DNA of 64,000 bases, taken from contig NZ_CP020880.1 in the NCBI RefSeq assembly GCF_002157855.1, positions 2,170,001-2,234,000 on the forward strand. Direction: 5' to 3'. A model generated the notes under the pieces. It made no database searches and was not told where the DNA came from. It saw only the letters and a list, made by a program, of their open reading frames with translations. Origin of the DNA: Sutcliffiella horikoshii. Lineage in GTDB: Bacteria > Bacillota > Bacilli > Bacillales > Bacillaceae_I. Both the position numbers and the translations under genes were made by a program. Shown here piece after piece: positions 25,434 through 33,285 of the stretch; the first letter of the stretch is position 1; every line of letters starts with the position of its first letter.

Positions 25434-26108
25434 TTATTTTTGCCTCCTTTCGATCTCCTCTAACTTTTTTAGAAATGCGTTCTCAGCTCGCAATCGTTCA
25501 TTTTCCCTTTCAAGCCTCTGCATCTCTCGCTGTATTTTCTGTTCAGGAGAAAGTTCCACTTCTTCCTTCTTCCGCCCACGTTTATCTTGGAGGGCTTCTT
25601 CGCCACCATTCTCATACTTTTTTACCCATTGATATACTTGTTGGTAAGAGACCTGAAAGGTCTCAGCTGCCTTATGAAAATCCAAGCCGTTCTCAAGATA
25701 ATAGTGCACAATCTCTATTCGTTCATTTAAGGTAGTTTTTCTTTTGTTAGTCATAGTGAACTTCCTTCCTTTTGAAGTATCCTTTAGCTCTCTATGACTA
25801 TTATAATTCTTAATCCATTTTTGGAGGACAGATTTACCTGAAATTTCATACTTCCTAACAAGTTCTTTTTGAGAGTACCCCCCCTTAAGGTATTCCTGGA
25901 CTACCTTAAGCTTAAATTCCTTAGAATATTCATTCGAGACAGGGTATAAACCGTTCTCCCCCAGACTTTCATATCTATCTATCCAATTATATATTGTGGA
26001 TGGACTAACGTTATTTATATGGGCTAAATCTGTAATTGTGTGCGTTCTATTTTCCCAAGCCCGTATGACGTTGATTTTGATATCGAAAGAGTTATCTTTT
26101 TTTGACAT
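25434..26108 (-). CDS. IS3-family OrfA, double helix-turn-helix protein
   Basis: A 224-residue DNA-binding protein. It contains HTH segments around THTITDLAHINNVSPSTIYNWIDRY, GGYSQKELVRKYEISGKSVLQKWIKNY and DFHKAAETFQVSYQQVYQWVKKYE, then a C-terminal leucine-rich coiled coil (QREMQRLERENERLRAENAFLKKLEE) for multimerisation. The gene ends AGGAGG CAA AAA TAA. An SD-like AGGAGG next to an A-run is the typical stimulator plus slippage context for -1 frameshifting into orfB. AAGGGGAG lies 8 nt before the ATG. Confidence 0.92.
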   Translation of the reverse strand: MSKKDNSFDIKINVIRAWENRTHTITDLAHINNVSPSTIYNWIDRYESLGENGLYPVSNEYSKEFKLKVVQEYLKGGYSQKELVRKYEISGKSVLQKWIKNYNSHRELKDTSKGRKFTMTNKRKTTLNERIEIVHYYLENGLDFHKAAETFQVSYQQVYQWVKKYENGGEEALQDKRGRKKEEVELSPEQKIQREMQRLERENERLRAENAFLKKLEEIERRQK

Positions 26109-26179
26109 AATAAATACTCCCCTTAACGGAAACAGATTTTTGTTTTTTAATCTCTCTACTTAAAAGGGAGCATATCACT

Positions 26180-26536
26180 ATGAAGACTTCTCTGCTCTTT
26201 TTTTCTCGTTACTGATGTCTTCATTACCTCTATGAAGACTTCTCTGCTCCTTTTTTCTCGTTACTGATGTCTTCATTACCTCTATGAAGACTTCTCTGCT
26301 CCTTTTTTCTCGTCATTGATGTCTTCATTACCTCTATGAAGACTTCTCTGCTCTTTTTTTCTCGTTACTGATGTCTTCATTACCTCTATGAAGACTTCTC
26401 TGCTTCTTTTTTCTCGTCACTGCTGTCTTCATTACCTCTATGAAGACTTCTCTGCTCCTTTTTTCTCGTCACTGCTGTCTTCATTACCTCTATGAAGACT
26501 TCTCTGCTCCTTTTTTCTCGTCACTGATGTCTTCAT
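26180..26536. repeat. 52-bp tandem array 3, right fragment (seven units)
   Basis: ATGAAGAC starts at 26180, 26232, 26284, 26336, 26388, 26440 and 26492, every interval exactly 52 bp. Each is followed by a 29-bp C/T-rich linker (TTCTCTGCTCCTTTTTTCTC and variants) and GTCTTCAT, with TACCTCT between units. The units differ by only a few substitutions, so the array is either young or homogenised. It lies downstream of the CAP-domain gene. Confidence 0.92.
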
Positions 26537-26597
26537 CGTAACGATCAGATGAAGAAATACCCTAACGATTATTCCACAATACAATTATTTAAAATAA

Positions 26598-26637
26598 TAA
26601 AAAGCAAATCTAATCATCTGACTAGATTTGCTTTTTA
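26598..26637 (-). terminator. Terminator of the CAP-domain lipoprotein gene
   Basis: AAAGCAAATCTA (26601-26612) pairs with TAGATTTGCTTT (26623-26634), followed by TTATTATTTT on the bottom strand. Confidence 0.88.
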
Positions 26638-26639
26638 TT

Positions 26640-27494
26640 TTATTTACCGATAAACATTTGTGTCCAATAGTTGCCTTCTTCTACATAACCAACACCGATG
26701 TGCGTGAAATCTGGAGTTAGAATATTTTTACGGTGCCCTTCACTGTCCATCCATGCTTGAACCACTTCTTCTGGAGAACGTTGACCCATTGCAATATTTT
26801 CTCCGGCAGTATTATAGGAAATACCGTAGTCTCTCATCATATCGAATGGTGATCCATGAGTTGGACTTGTGTGAGAAAAGTAATTATTTGTTTGCATATC
26901 TTTGGACTTATCACGAGCAACGTTGCTTAATGAAGCATCAGCTTTAAGGTCTGATAATCCATTTTTGCGGCGCTCCGCATTTGTAAGTTCTATTACTTTC
27001 ATTTCTGTTTCTGAAATACCTTCTGTTGATTCTTCAGCTTGCTGTTGATTATCGTCAGCAGGTTCTTCTGCAGGTTGATTTTCAGGTGGTGCAGCTTGCC
27101 CGCCTTGTGGAGCTTGTTTTTGTTCTGGCTGAGCCGGTGCAGGTTGCCCTTGTTGGCCCTGAGGTGTTTCCTGTTGGAACTTGTAAATCGCAAATGGTCC
27201 TTCTTGCTGGAATTTCTCAACATGCGGGAACTTTTCGCTTGGGATGGATGTGCTGAAAGAGTTTTGATCAATTGTTAAGTATCCATTGTTGATTTCTTGC
27301 ACATCTGCACTTTGGCCCATACCTCGAGCATCGTTTCTTACATGTGTAATTCCATTGCCATTGTCATTATCCAGAAAAGCCGTGTTGTTGTTATTATCCA
27401 TATTATCATTGTTGTTAGTTGCATTATTGTTACAACCGACCACTAATGATAATGCAAAAGCAGTAATTACCGTTACTTTCAAAAGTTTTGTCAT
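26640..27494 (-). CDS. CAP (SCP/PR1)-domain lipoprotein, YkwD-like
   Basis: A 284-residue secreted lipoprotein. Residues 1-20 are a lipoprotein signal with lipobox LVVG-C (Cys21). An Asn/Asp-rich stretch follows (NNNATNNNDNMDNNNN), then a Gln/Pro-rich linker (about 105-155), then a C-terminal CAP domain with ELTNAERRKNGLSDLKAD, YFSHTSPTHGSPFDMMRDYGI, GENIAMGQRSPEEVVQAWMDSEGHRKNIL and HIGVGYVEEGNYWTQMF. In Bacillus, proteins of this type include coat or cell-surface proteins; function is not established. It is monocistronic with its own terminator. Confidence 0.88.
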   Translation of the reverse strand: MTKLLKVTVITAFALSLVVGCNNNATNNNDNMDNNNNTAFLDNDNGNGITHVRNDARGMGQSADVQEINNGYLTIDQNSFSTSIPSEKFPHVEKFQQEGPFAIYKFQQETPQGQQGQPAPAQPEQKQAPQGGQAAPPENQPAEEPADDNQQQAEESTEGISETEMKVIELTNAERRKNGLSDLKADASLSNVARDKSKDMQTNNYFSHTSPTHGSPFDMMRDYGISYNTAGENIAMGQRSPEEVVQAWMDSEGHRKNILTPDFTHIGVGYVEEGNYWTQMFIGK

Positions 27495-27597
27495 TTGTAC
27501 ATCTCCTTTTCATCATTAATACTTTTTTAGTTTTGCAATTTCACCTGAAAGTATTATTGGTAATAATGATAAAAAAGAGATAAATTTGGTAACTGTG

Positions 27598-28554
27598 TTA
27601 TCGTATCAGTTGTTCTAACACACGTTGAACCTGTAAACCTTCTTCAAAATCGACAAGAACCGCTTGTTCATTATTTAATCTTTTAACAAAATGTTCGACC
27701 AAGCTACCTTTTGAGTTAACTAACTCTGAATCCATAATCTCTACCCATTCTTTTCCTTTGTTGGCCAATTTGACCTTTCTCCAGTTAATTAATGAAAGGC
27801 TCTGATTTTCCCCATGTATAGTAAAGGAAATTTCTTCATTTTCCGCTTGCCCTACAAGTCCATCAATCAGAACACGCGCTTCATTTTCAAGAGTAAGCAT
27901 GGCAATAACAGCTTGCTCGCTCAACTGAGAATCGAAAGGGTAATCCACATAACTTTTGACTTCTTTCACAGGACCGAAAAAATGGAGGATCATTTGAAGA
28001 TAGTGTGGGGAGATTTCCCTGATGAATCCCCCTTGTTTCCTAGAATTTATCCAATTTGTTTGTTGCCAAGGTCTTGGCCACTGATCGAAGTGCATCTTTA
28101 AGGTAATGCGCTTTATTTTTCCAAATGAGTTTTTGCTGATAAGATCTTCTATCGTTGCAAATGCTTTTTCATATACAAGAGGAAAATGCATCGCATGTAT
28201 TAAACCAGATTCTTCTGCAAGGCGTACCATAGCTTCTGCTTCTTCCTCAGAATTGGCAAGTGGTTTTTCACAAAGTACATGTTTTTTGTGTTGAAAAGCG
28301 GACATTACAACATCGTAATGAACAGCTGGTGGCACCGCGACATAGACAAAATCGATTTCATTTTGTTGCATGAGTTCATTGTAATCAGAAAAGTAAGCAA
28401 TATTCCCGTATTCAAGGGCTGTTTCTTTTGCTAAATTTTTATTATAGTCGCACACTGCGGCGATTTGAATATTTTCGTTTTTATGGAATGCTGAAATTAG
28501 CCGCTGGCCCACAACCCCTAGCCCAACTACTCCAACTTTATATATTTTTTTCAA
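27598..28554 (-). CDS. Gfo/Idh/MocA-family oxidoreductase
   Basis: A 318-residue NAD(P)-dependent dehydrogenase. The N-terminal Rossmann domain contains VGVVGLGVVGQRLISAF (about 8-24), the DFVYVAVPPAVHYDVVMSAFQHKKHVLCEKPLA motif with the catalytic-site Lys in EKP, and a C-terminal substrate domain that includes GGFIREISPHYLQMILHFFGP. The substrate, probably a sugar or inositol derivative, cannot be told. A second unrelated-context member of the same family lies at 43496. The start is ATG with GGGG upstream; a shortened type A repeat lies just before it. Confidence 0.87.
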   Translation of the reverse strand: MKKIYKVGVVGLGVVGQRLISAFHKNENIQIAAVCDYNKNLAKETALEYGNIAYFSDYNELMQQNEIDFVYVAVPPAVHYDVVMSAFQHKKHVLCEKPLANSEEEAEAMVRLAEESGLIHAMHFPLVYEKAFATIEDLISKNSFGKIKRITLKMHFDQWPRPWQQTNWINSRKQGGFIREISPHYLQMILHFFGPVKEVKSYVDYPFDSQLSEQAVIAMLTLENEARVLIDGLVGQAENEEISFTIHGENQSLSLINWRKVKLANKGKEWVEIMDSELVNSKGSLVEHFVKRLNNEQAVLVDFEEGLQVQRVLEQLIR

Positions 28555-28582
28555 TGTTTCTCCCCCTATGATAGCTTTAACA

Positions 28583-28625
28583 GTTGATTTCCGTTCCAGG
28601 CGCTTCGCTTTCCACTACAATCAAC
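28583..28625 (+). repeat. Type A repeat, internal-deletion derivative
   Basis: It contains only the two ends of the type A repeat, GTTGATTTCCGTTCCAGGCG joined through CTTCGC to TTTCCACTACAATCAAC. About 80 bp of the GC-rich core is missing. Both ends are intact. Confidence 0.75.
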
Positions 28626-28651
28626 TTGGTTTTAGCATAATCTCTATCTCT

Positions 28652-29173
28652 TTAGTCGGCTAGCACTCGGATGAACTCTCTCATGTAGTCTGGAAGGTCT
28701 GGTGGTCTTCTGCTGGAAATGATATTTCCGTCGACAATTACGGCTTCATCGACCCACTCTGCTCCGGCGTTTATCATATCGTCTTTAATTCCAGGTGTAC
28801 TAGTTACTTTTTTCCCTTGAAGTATTTTTGCTGAAATCAATACCCAGCCTGCATGACAAATTTGACCGATTGGTTTCTTTTGTTCGTCCATGGTACGAAT
28901 CATGGTAAGTATATCTTCATATCTACGAAGTTTATCTGGCGACCATCCTCCAGGAACCAAGATGGCATCATAATCTGCTGGATTTGCATCGTGAAAAGAA
29001 ATATCGGATTGAATCGGCACTCCATATTTTCCGATGTAAGTCGTACCTGCCTTTTCCCCTGCAATGACTACTTCTGCACCTTCTTCTCGCAAACGTAAAA
29101 CCGGATACCAAAGCTCTAAATCCTCAAAATCGTCACTTACTAATTGGATTACTTTTTTGTTATGTAATTTCAT
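28652..29173 (-). CDS. DJ-1/PfpI-family protein, general-stress protein 18-like
   Basis: A 173-residue class I glutamine-amidotransferase-like protein of the DJ-1/PfpI superfamily. VIQLVSDDFEDLELWYPVLRL carries the conserved Glu region, ILVPGGWSPDKLR precedes the nucleophile elbow GQICHAGW with the reactive Cys, and KVTSTPGIKDDMINAGAEWVDE follows. Similar to Bacillus YfkM-type stress proteins; deglycase, chaperone or peptidase activity has been proposed for relatives. ATG at 29173 is chosen because AAGGAGGGTG lies 5-6 nt upstream, whereas ATG at 29191 has none. Confidence 0.85.
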   Translation of the reverse strand: MKLHNKKVIQLVSDDFEDLELWYPVLRLREEGAEVVIAGEKAGTTYIGKYGVPIQSDISFHDANPADYDAILVPGGWSPDKLRRYEDILTMIRTMDEQKKPIGQICHAGWVLISAKILQGKKVTSTPGIKDDMINAGAEWVDEAVIVDGNIISSRRPPDLPDYMREFIRVLAD

Positions 29174-29235
29174 AAAAACACCCTCCTTCACATGAATATA
29201 ATTCCATTGTGAACGAGGGCATTGCGTTTTGCAAA

Positions 29236-30627
29236 TTATGAAGAAGGTACAGCATCATATAGTAGTTTATCTGCTAATGCTAGCTGACTTTCTACTTGTT
29301 CGAAGGATGTGCCGCCTTCACTCTTTCTGGCGCCAACCACGTGTTTTGGATGAAGCAACTTGAAAATATCTTCTGCAAATAACGGGGAAAATTCCTTATA
29401 CTCATCCAGTGTCAGGCCTAAGAGGTATTTATCCTGATTAATGGCATAAAGTACAATTTTCCCTATTATTTCGTGAGCCTGTCTAAATGGAAGACCTTTT
29501 GTCACTAAGTAATCGGCAATATCGGTTGCATTTGAAAAATCTTTTGATACTGCTTCATACATTTTTGTTTCATTTACTGTCATCGTGTGGATCATTGGTG
29601 CCAACAATTTCAAAGAACCGACCAGTGTCTTGACTGTATCGAACATCCCTTCTTTGTCTTCCTGCATGTCTTTGTTGTATGCCAATGGCAACCCTTTTAG
29701 GACTGTCAAAAGTCCAACGAGATTTCCGTATACTCTGCCAGTTTTAGCTCGAAGCAATTCTGGTACATCTGGATTTTTCTTTTGCGGCATAATACTTGAA
29801 CCTGTACAGAAAGAGTCGTCTAGTTCAATGAATTGGAATTCCTGACTGGACCAAATGACCATTTCTTCTGAAAGGCGTGAAATGTGTGTCATGATAAGGG
29901 ATGCATGAGATAAAAACTCGACGATAAAATCACGGTCACTGACGGCATCCATGCTGTTAGGGTATATTTTATCGAATCCTAATAAGGAGGCAGTCTGTGC
30001 TCGATCTATCGGGAAAGTGGTCCCGGCCAATGCACCCGCTCCAAGCGGTGACCAATTGATTCGCTTCAGGCTATCTTGTAAACGCTCCTTGTCACGCTCA
30101 AACATCCAGAAATATGCCATTAAATGGTGTGCAAATGAAACAGGCTGGGCGCGTTGTAAATGTGTGTAACCCGGTAAAATGGTTTCCACATTTTCCTTAG
30201 ACTTTATTAAGATAGAACTTTGTACTTCTGTCAGCAGTGAAATGATCATTTCTGTTTGTTTTTTAAGATATAAGTGCATATCTGTTGCCACTTGGTCATT
30301 ACGGCTTCTTCCTGTGTGAAGCTTTCCGCCTACCGGTCCGATTTCATCTATTAACAGTTTTTCAATGTTCATATGAATGTCTTCATGTGCAACGGAGAAT
30401 TCGACATCGCCTGCATTTATTTTGTTTTGGATCACTTGGAGTCCATGTTGGATTGTTTTTGCGTCGTCTTTTGGGATGATGTTGCAGTCACTTAGCATTT
30501 GAACATGTGCCATGCTTCCTTGGATATCTTCTAGTGCGAGTTCTTTATCGAATTCGATGGATGCTGTGAACTCTTCTACTAGTTTGTTTGTTTCTTTTGT
30601 AAATCTTCCACCCCAGAGCTTTGTCAT
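29236..30627 (-). CDS. argH: Argininosuccinate lyase
   Basis: Last step of arginine biosynthesis: argininosuccinate to arginine plus fumarate. The 463-residue protein shows [59 protein letters not shown] (catalytic His) and the [16 protein letters not shown] fumarase/lyase signature around the catalytic Ser. It lies downstream of argG on the same strand, but a 404-bp gap packed with type A/B repeats now separates them. In B. subtilis the two genes are adjacent; the repeats may be a later invasion of the operon. Confidence 0.96.
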   Translation of the reverse strand: MTKLWGGRFTKETNKLVEEFTASIEFDKELALEDIQGSMAHVQMLSDCNIIPKDDAKTIQHGLQVIQNKINAGDVEFSVAHEDIHMNIEKLLIDEIGPVGGKLHTGRSRNDQVATDMHLYLKKQTEMIISLLTEVQSSILIKSKENVETILPGYTHLQRAQPVSFAHHLMAYFWMFERDKERLQDSLKRINWSPLGAGALAGTTFPIDRAQTASLLGFDKIYPNSMDAVSDRDFIVEFLSHASLIMTHISRLSEEMVIWSSQEFQFIELDDSFCTGSSIMPQKKNPDVPELLRAKTGRVYGNLVGLLTVLKGLPLAYNKDMQEDKEGMFDTVKTLVGSLKLLAPMIHTMTVNETKMYEAVSKDFSNATDIADYLVTKGLPFRQAHEIIGKIVLYAINQDKYLLGLTLDEYKEFSPLFAEDIFKLLHPKHVVGARKSEGGTSFEQVESQLALADKLLYDAVPSS

Positions 30628-30665
30628 GTTGTTGCCTCCTTTTACTGTAAGTTTACGTATTAACT

Positions 30666-30724
30666 GTTGATTTCCGTTCCAGGCGCTTCGCTTGCCTGCG
30701 GGCGGTCCGGAAGCCTCCTTGCTA
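30666..30724 (+). repeat. Type A repeat, left half (interrupted copy)
   Basis: It starts GTTGATTTCCGTTCCAGGCG and runs through GGGCGGTCCGGAAGCCTCCTT, then breaks off. The matching right half is at 30940-31005. Confidence 0.75.
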
Positions 30725-30773
30725 CTTTGGAAGCCACTGGAATTTTTATGTTATAGAGGTTGTTTCGACATCC

Positions 30774-30901
30774 GCTGTTGATCTCCACAAATGGCTACGC
30801 ATTCCTAGGGGCGCTGCTGGAGCCTCCTCGGCTTAGCCTGCAGGGTCTCCACTTAGCGCTTTCTCCCTCAGGAGTCTTCGCCCTTTGCTCCAATCAACAG
30901 C
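30774..30901 (+). repeat. GC-rich intergenic repeat, type B, copy 1
   Basis: A 128-bp element with perfect 9-bp inverted ends GCTGTTGAT and ATCAACAGC. Core strings are ACAAATGGCTACGC, GCTGGAGCCTCCTCGGC and GAGTCTTCGCCCTTTGCTCC. It is related to, but distinct from, type A. It sits between the two halves of a type A copy. A second type B copy is at 52724. Confidence 0.75.
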
Positions 30902-30939
30902 TAGAAATAACCATTAACATGAAATCTCCGTTTTCAGTG

Positions 30940-31005
30940 GCCTCCGCGGGGTCTCCCCTGTCCCTTCCTCCCACGGGCGTCTGCGCACCTTCCACTACAA
31001 TCAAC
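30940..31005 (+). repeat. Type A repeat, right half (interrupted copy)
   Basis: It resumes with GCCTCCGCGGGGTCTCCCC and ends CACTACAATCAAC, the normal type A right end. Together with 30666-30724 it gives one near-complete type A element split by 215 bp that contain a type B copy. Confidence 0.75.
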
Positions 31006-31031
31006 AAGGTTACTGGAAGTTACTCCATCTA

Positions 31032-32243
31032 TTAAAGTGTCACTTTTTGTTTGTTGTGGATTTCTGCGTATACTTTTGTAGGAAGTCCCCAGAGTTTGAT
31101 GAACCCTACTGCTGCATTATGATCAAACATATCCCCTTTGGAATAGGTTGCAAGCTCTTCATTGTAAAGGCTGTATAGCGATTGGCGTCCTACTACAGTA
31201 TGATTGCCTTTTTGTAGTTTCACGCGAATTTTCCCTGTTACATTTTTCTGTGTCTCTTCAATAAATGCTCCTAGTGCGTTCACTAATGGAGAGTACCACA
31301 GTCCTTCATAGATGACTTTCGCCATTTGCTCATCAATGGTAGATTTAAACTGGCTAACTTCTCTTGGAAGTGTCAAAAACTCCAGTTCCTTATGTGCTTG
31401 AATAAGAATAAGAGCTGCAGGGTTTTCGTATACTTCTCTTGATTTGATTCCGACCAAGCGGTTTTCGATATGATCGATTCTTCCAACCCCATGTTTTCCC
31501 CCAACCAGATTTAGTTCTTCGATTAAATCAACCAGGCCCATTTGCTTATCATTTAGTGCTACCGGTACACCCTTTTCAAAACTTATTTCAACGTATTCCG
31601 GTTGATCTGGTGTCAGTTCAATCGGGTTAGTCCAATCAAAAGCAGCTTCTGGTGCTTCATTCCATGGATTTTCCAGCACCCCTGCTTCACATGCTCTGCC
31701 CCAAATATTTGCATCGATGGAAAATGGATTTTCCAAATTAACCGGGATTGGGATGTTATGCTTAACTGCGTATTCAATTTCCTCGTCTCTTGTCATCCCC
31801 CACTCACGAACAGGTGCAATGACTTTCAAATTAGGATTTAGTGCTTGAATGGAAACTTCAAAACGAACTTGATCGTTCCCTTTCCCGGTGCAACCATGTG
31901 CCACCGCTACCGCTCCCTCTTCCTCTGCTACTTGTACAAGCAGCTTTGAAATAAGCGGACGAGACAATGCGGATGATAGAGGGTATTTCCCCTCATACAT
32001 CGCATTTGATTTTAGTGCAGGTACAATATAATCTTTGGCAAGCATCTCTTTTGCATCAACCATAATAGCTTTAATTGCACCGACATCGAGAGCCTTTTGT
32101 TTAATCGATTCCAAATCTTTGCCCTCTCCAACATCAAGACCAAGCGCTATCACATCATAGCCATATTTCTCTTGTAACCATTTAACAGAAACAGAAGTAT
32201 CAAGTCCTCCAGAATAGGCCAAAACCACTTTTTCTTTTTTCAT
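31032..32243 (-). CDS. argG: Argininosuccinate synthase
   Basis: ATP-dependent ligation of citrulline and aspartate to argininosuccinate. The 403-residue protein carries the PP-loop ATP-binding motif [10 protein letters not shown] at 9-18, then [30 protein letters not shown] and the [29 protein letters not shown] region. GAGGAGG lies 8 nt before the ATG. The promoter region carries ARG-box-like sites at about 32260-32293. argH follows after the repeat cluster. Confidence 0.97.
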   Translation of the reverse strand: MKKEKVVLAYSGGLDTSVSVKWLQEKYGYDVIALGLDVGEGKDLESIKQKALDVGAIKAIMVDAKEMLAKDYIVPALKSNAMYEGKYPLSSALSRPLISKLLVQVAEEEGAVAVAHGCTGKGNDQVRFEVSIQALNPNLKVIAPVREWGMTRDEEIEYAVKHNIPIPVNLENPFSIDANIWGRACEAGVLENPWNEAPEAAFDWTNPIELTPDQPEYVEISFEKGVPVALNDKQMGLVDLIEELNLVGGKHGVGRIDHIENRLVGIKSREVYENPAALILIQAHKELEFLTLPREVSQFKSTIDEQMAKVIYEGLWYSPLVNALGAFIEETQKNVTGKIRVKLQKGNHTVVGRQSLYSLYNEELATYSKGDMFDHNAAVGFIKLWGLPTKVYAEIHNKQKVTL

Positions 32244-32258
32244 ATCAATTTCCTCCTC

Positions 32259-32304
32259 TGGTATAAAAATCTACGTTATTGTATTTTTATACATTTTAGT
32301 GTAA
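32259..32304 (-). promoter_or_regulatory. argG promoter with tandem ARG-box-like sites
   Basis: TGTATTTTTATACA at 32280-32293 is an inverted repeat (arms TGTAT/ATACA) of the form bound by AhrC/ArgR. A weaker relative, GGTATAAAAATCTAC, begins at 32260, about 20 bp centre to centre. On the bottom strand TTTACA and TACAAT with a 16-bp spacer could form the promoter, overlapped by the boxes. An identical 14-mer lies upstream of argC. Regulator binding is inferred. Confidence 0.7.
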
Positions 32305-32310
32305 AAAAAT

Positions 32311-33285
32311 TTAGTTGCCGAGCAAAGCCTTCAAAATGGCTTTTTGTGCATGAAGTCTGTTTTCAGCTTCATCAAATACAACAGAATGGGGTCCATCAAT
32401 GATTTCAGCAGTTACCTCTTCCCCGCGGTGTGCTGGCAGGCAGTGTAAAAAGATGAAATCTTCCTTAGCATGTTTGCAAAGCTCTTTATTTACTTGATAA
32501 GGCGCAAAAACTTTAAGTCTTTTTTTTGATTCTGCTTCTTGGCCCATACTGGTCCACACGTCTGTTACGACTACATCTGCGTCTTTGATCATTTCAACAG
32601 GACACTCTCCGACCTGTATAGAAGAACCTGTTAAGAGAGTTTCCTTCTTCATTGAGGTGAGTATGGACTGATCTGGTTTGAAACCAGGAGGACAAGCGAT
32701 GGAAATGTCCATGCCGACTTTTACTGCACCTTCTATTAAAGAATGAGCCATATTATTGTTGCCATCGCCCAAATAACAAATTTTTAAGCCTTTTAATTTC
32801 CCCTTATGCTCTTTGATGGTCAAAAGGTCTGCCAATACTTGAGCAGGGTGATGTGAATCGGTAAGGCCATTAATGATTGGGACGTCCGAATGACGTGCAA
32901 AATCTTCTAATATCTCATGGTCAAAGGTCCGTATCATCAATCCATCTACATAACGGGACAGAACTTTTGCTGTATCTGCCGGTGACTCGCCCCGCCCTAA
33001 TTGAATATCATTGGAACTTAGGAAAATGGCATGACCACCAAGTTGCAGCATGCCGACTTCAAACGATACTCTTGTTCTTGTAGAAGCCTTCTCAAATAGC
33101 ATGGCAAGAACTTTACCTTGTAAAAATGGATGAGGTATTCCCTCTTTTTGATATTTTTTTAGTTTAATAGCATCTTCTAATAAAAAATAAATATCTTCTT
33201 GTGAAAAGGATCCAAGTGTCAAAAAATGAGATTGACTAATGTGATAGGTCTCCTTGTTCGTTTCCCATTTTAGTACACTTTGCAT
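32311..33285 (-). CDS. argF: Ornithine carbamoyltransferase
   Basis: Transfers the carbamoyl group to ornithine, giving citrulline. The 324-residue protein has carbamoyl-phosphate-binding STRTR at 68-72 (EKASTRTRVSFEVGM), the HPAQVLADLLT motif, and the C-terminal ornithine-binding HCLPAHRGEEV. It is the last gene of the argCJBD-carAB-argF operon, and its ATG lies 16 nt inside the end of carB; GAGAGAGGTT inside carB provides the ribosome binding site. Confidence 0.96.
   Translation of the reverse strand: MQSVLKWETNKETYHISQSHFLTLGSFSQEDIYFLLEDAIKLKKYQKEGIPHPFLQGKVLAMLFEKASTRTRVSFEVGMLQLGGHAIFLSSNDIQLGRGESPADTAKVLSRYVDGLMIRTFDHEILEDFARHSDVPIINGLTDSHHPAQVLADLLTIKEHKGKLKGLKICYLGDGNNNMAHSLIEGAVKVGMDISIACPPGFKPDQSILTSMKKETLLTGSSIQVGECPVEMIKDADVVVTDVWTSMGQEAESKKRLKVFAPYQVNKELCKHAKEDFIFLHCLPAHRGEEVTAEIIDGPHSVVFDEAENRLHAQKAILKALLGN

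Larger units (their letters stand above)
24511..26177 (-). mobile_element. Complete IS3-family (IS150-type) insertion sequence
   Basis: The element is 1667 bp. Ends are TG...CA: TGAACTGCCCCCTGTCAAGT at the left, and TGATATGCTCCCTTTTAAGT on the bottom strand at the right, an imperfect terminal inverted repeat that continues AGTAGA-A. A 3-bp target duplication CTA flanks it (24508-24510 and 26178-26180). It carries orfA and orfB in the -1 frameshift arrangement of the IS3 family, both intact. The insertion interrupts array 3 exactly within an ATGAAGAC arm. Confidence 0.93.

Noticed and set aside
26180-26536. The tandem arrays look superficially like CRISPR arrays (23-bp dyad repeat with 29-bp spacers).
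   Set aside because: Spacers within an array are near-identical, the core carries a variable 7-nt loop, no leader is evident and no cas gene exists in the window.
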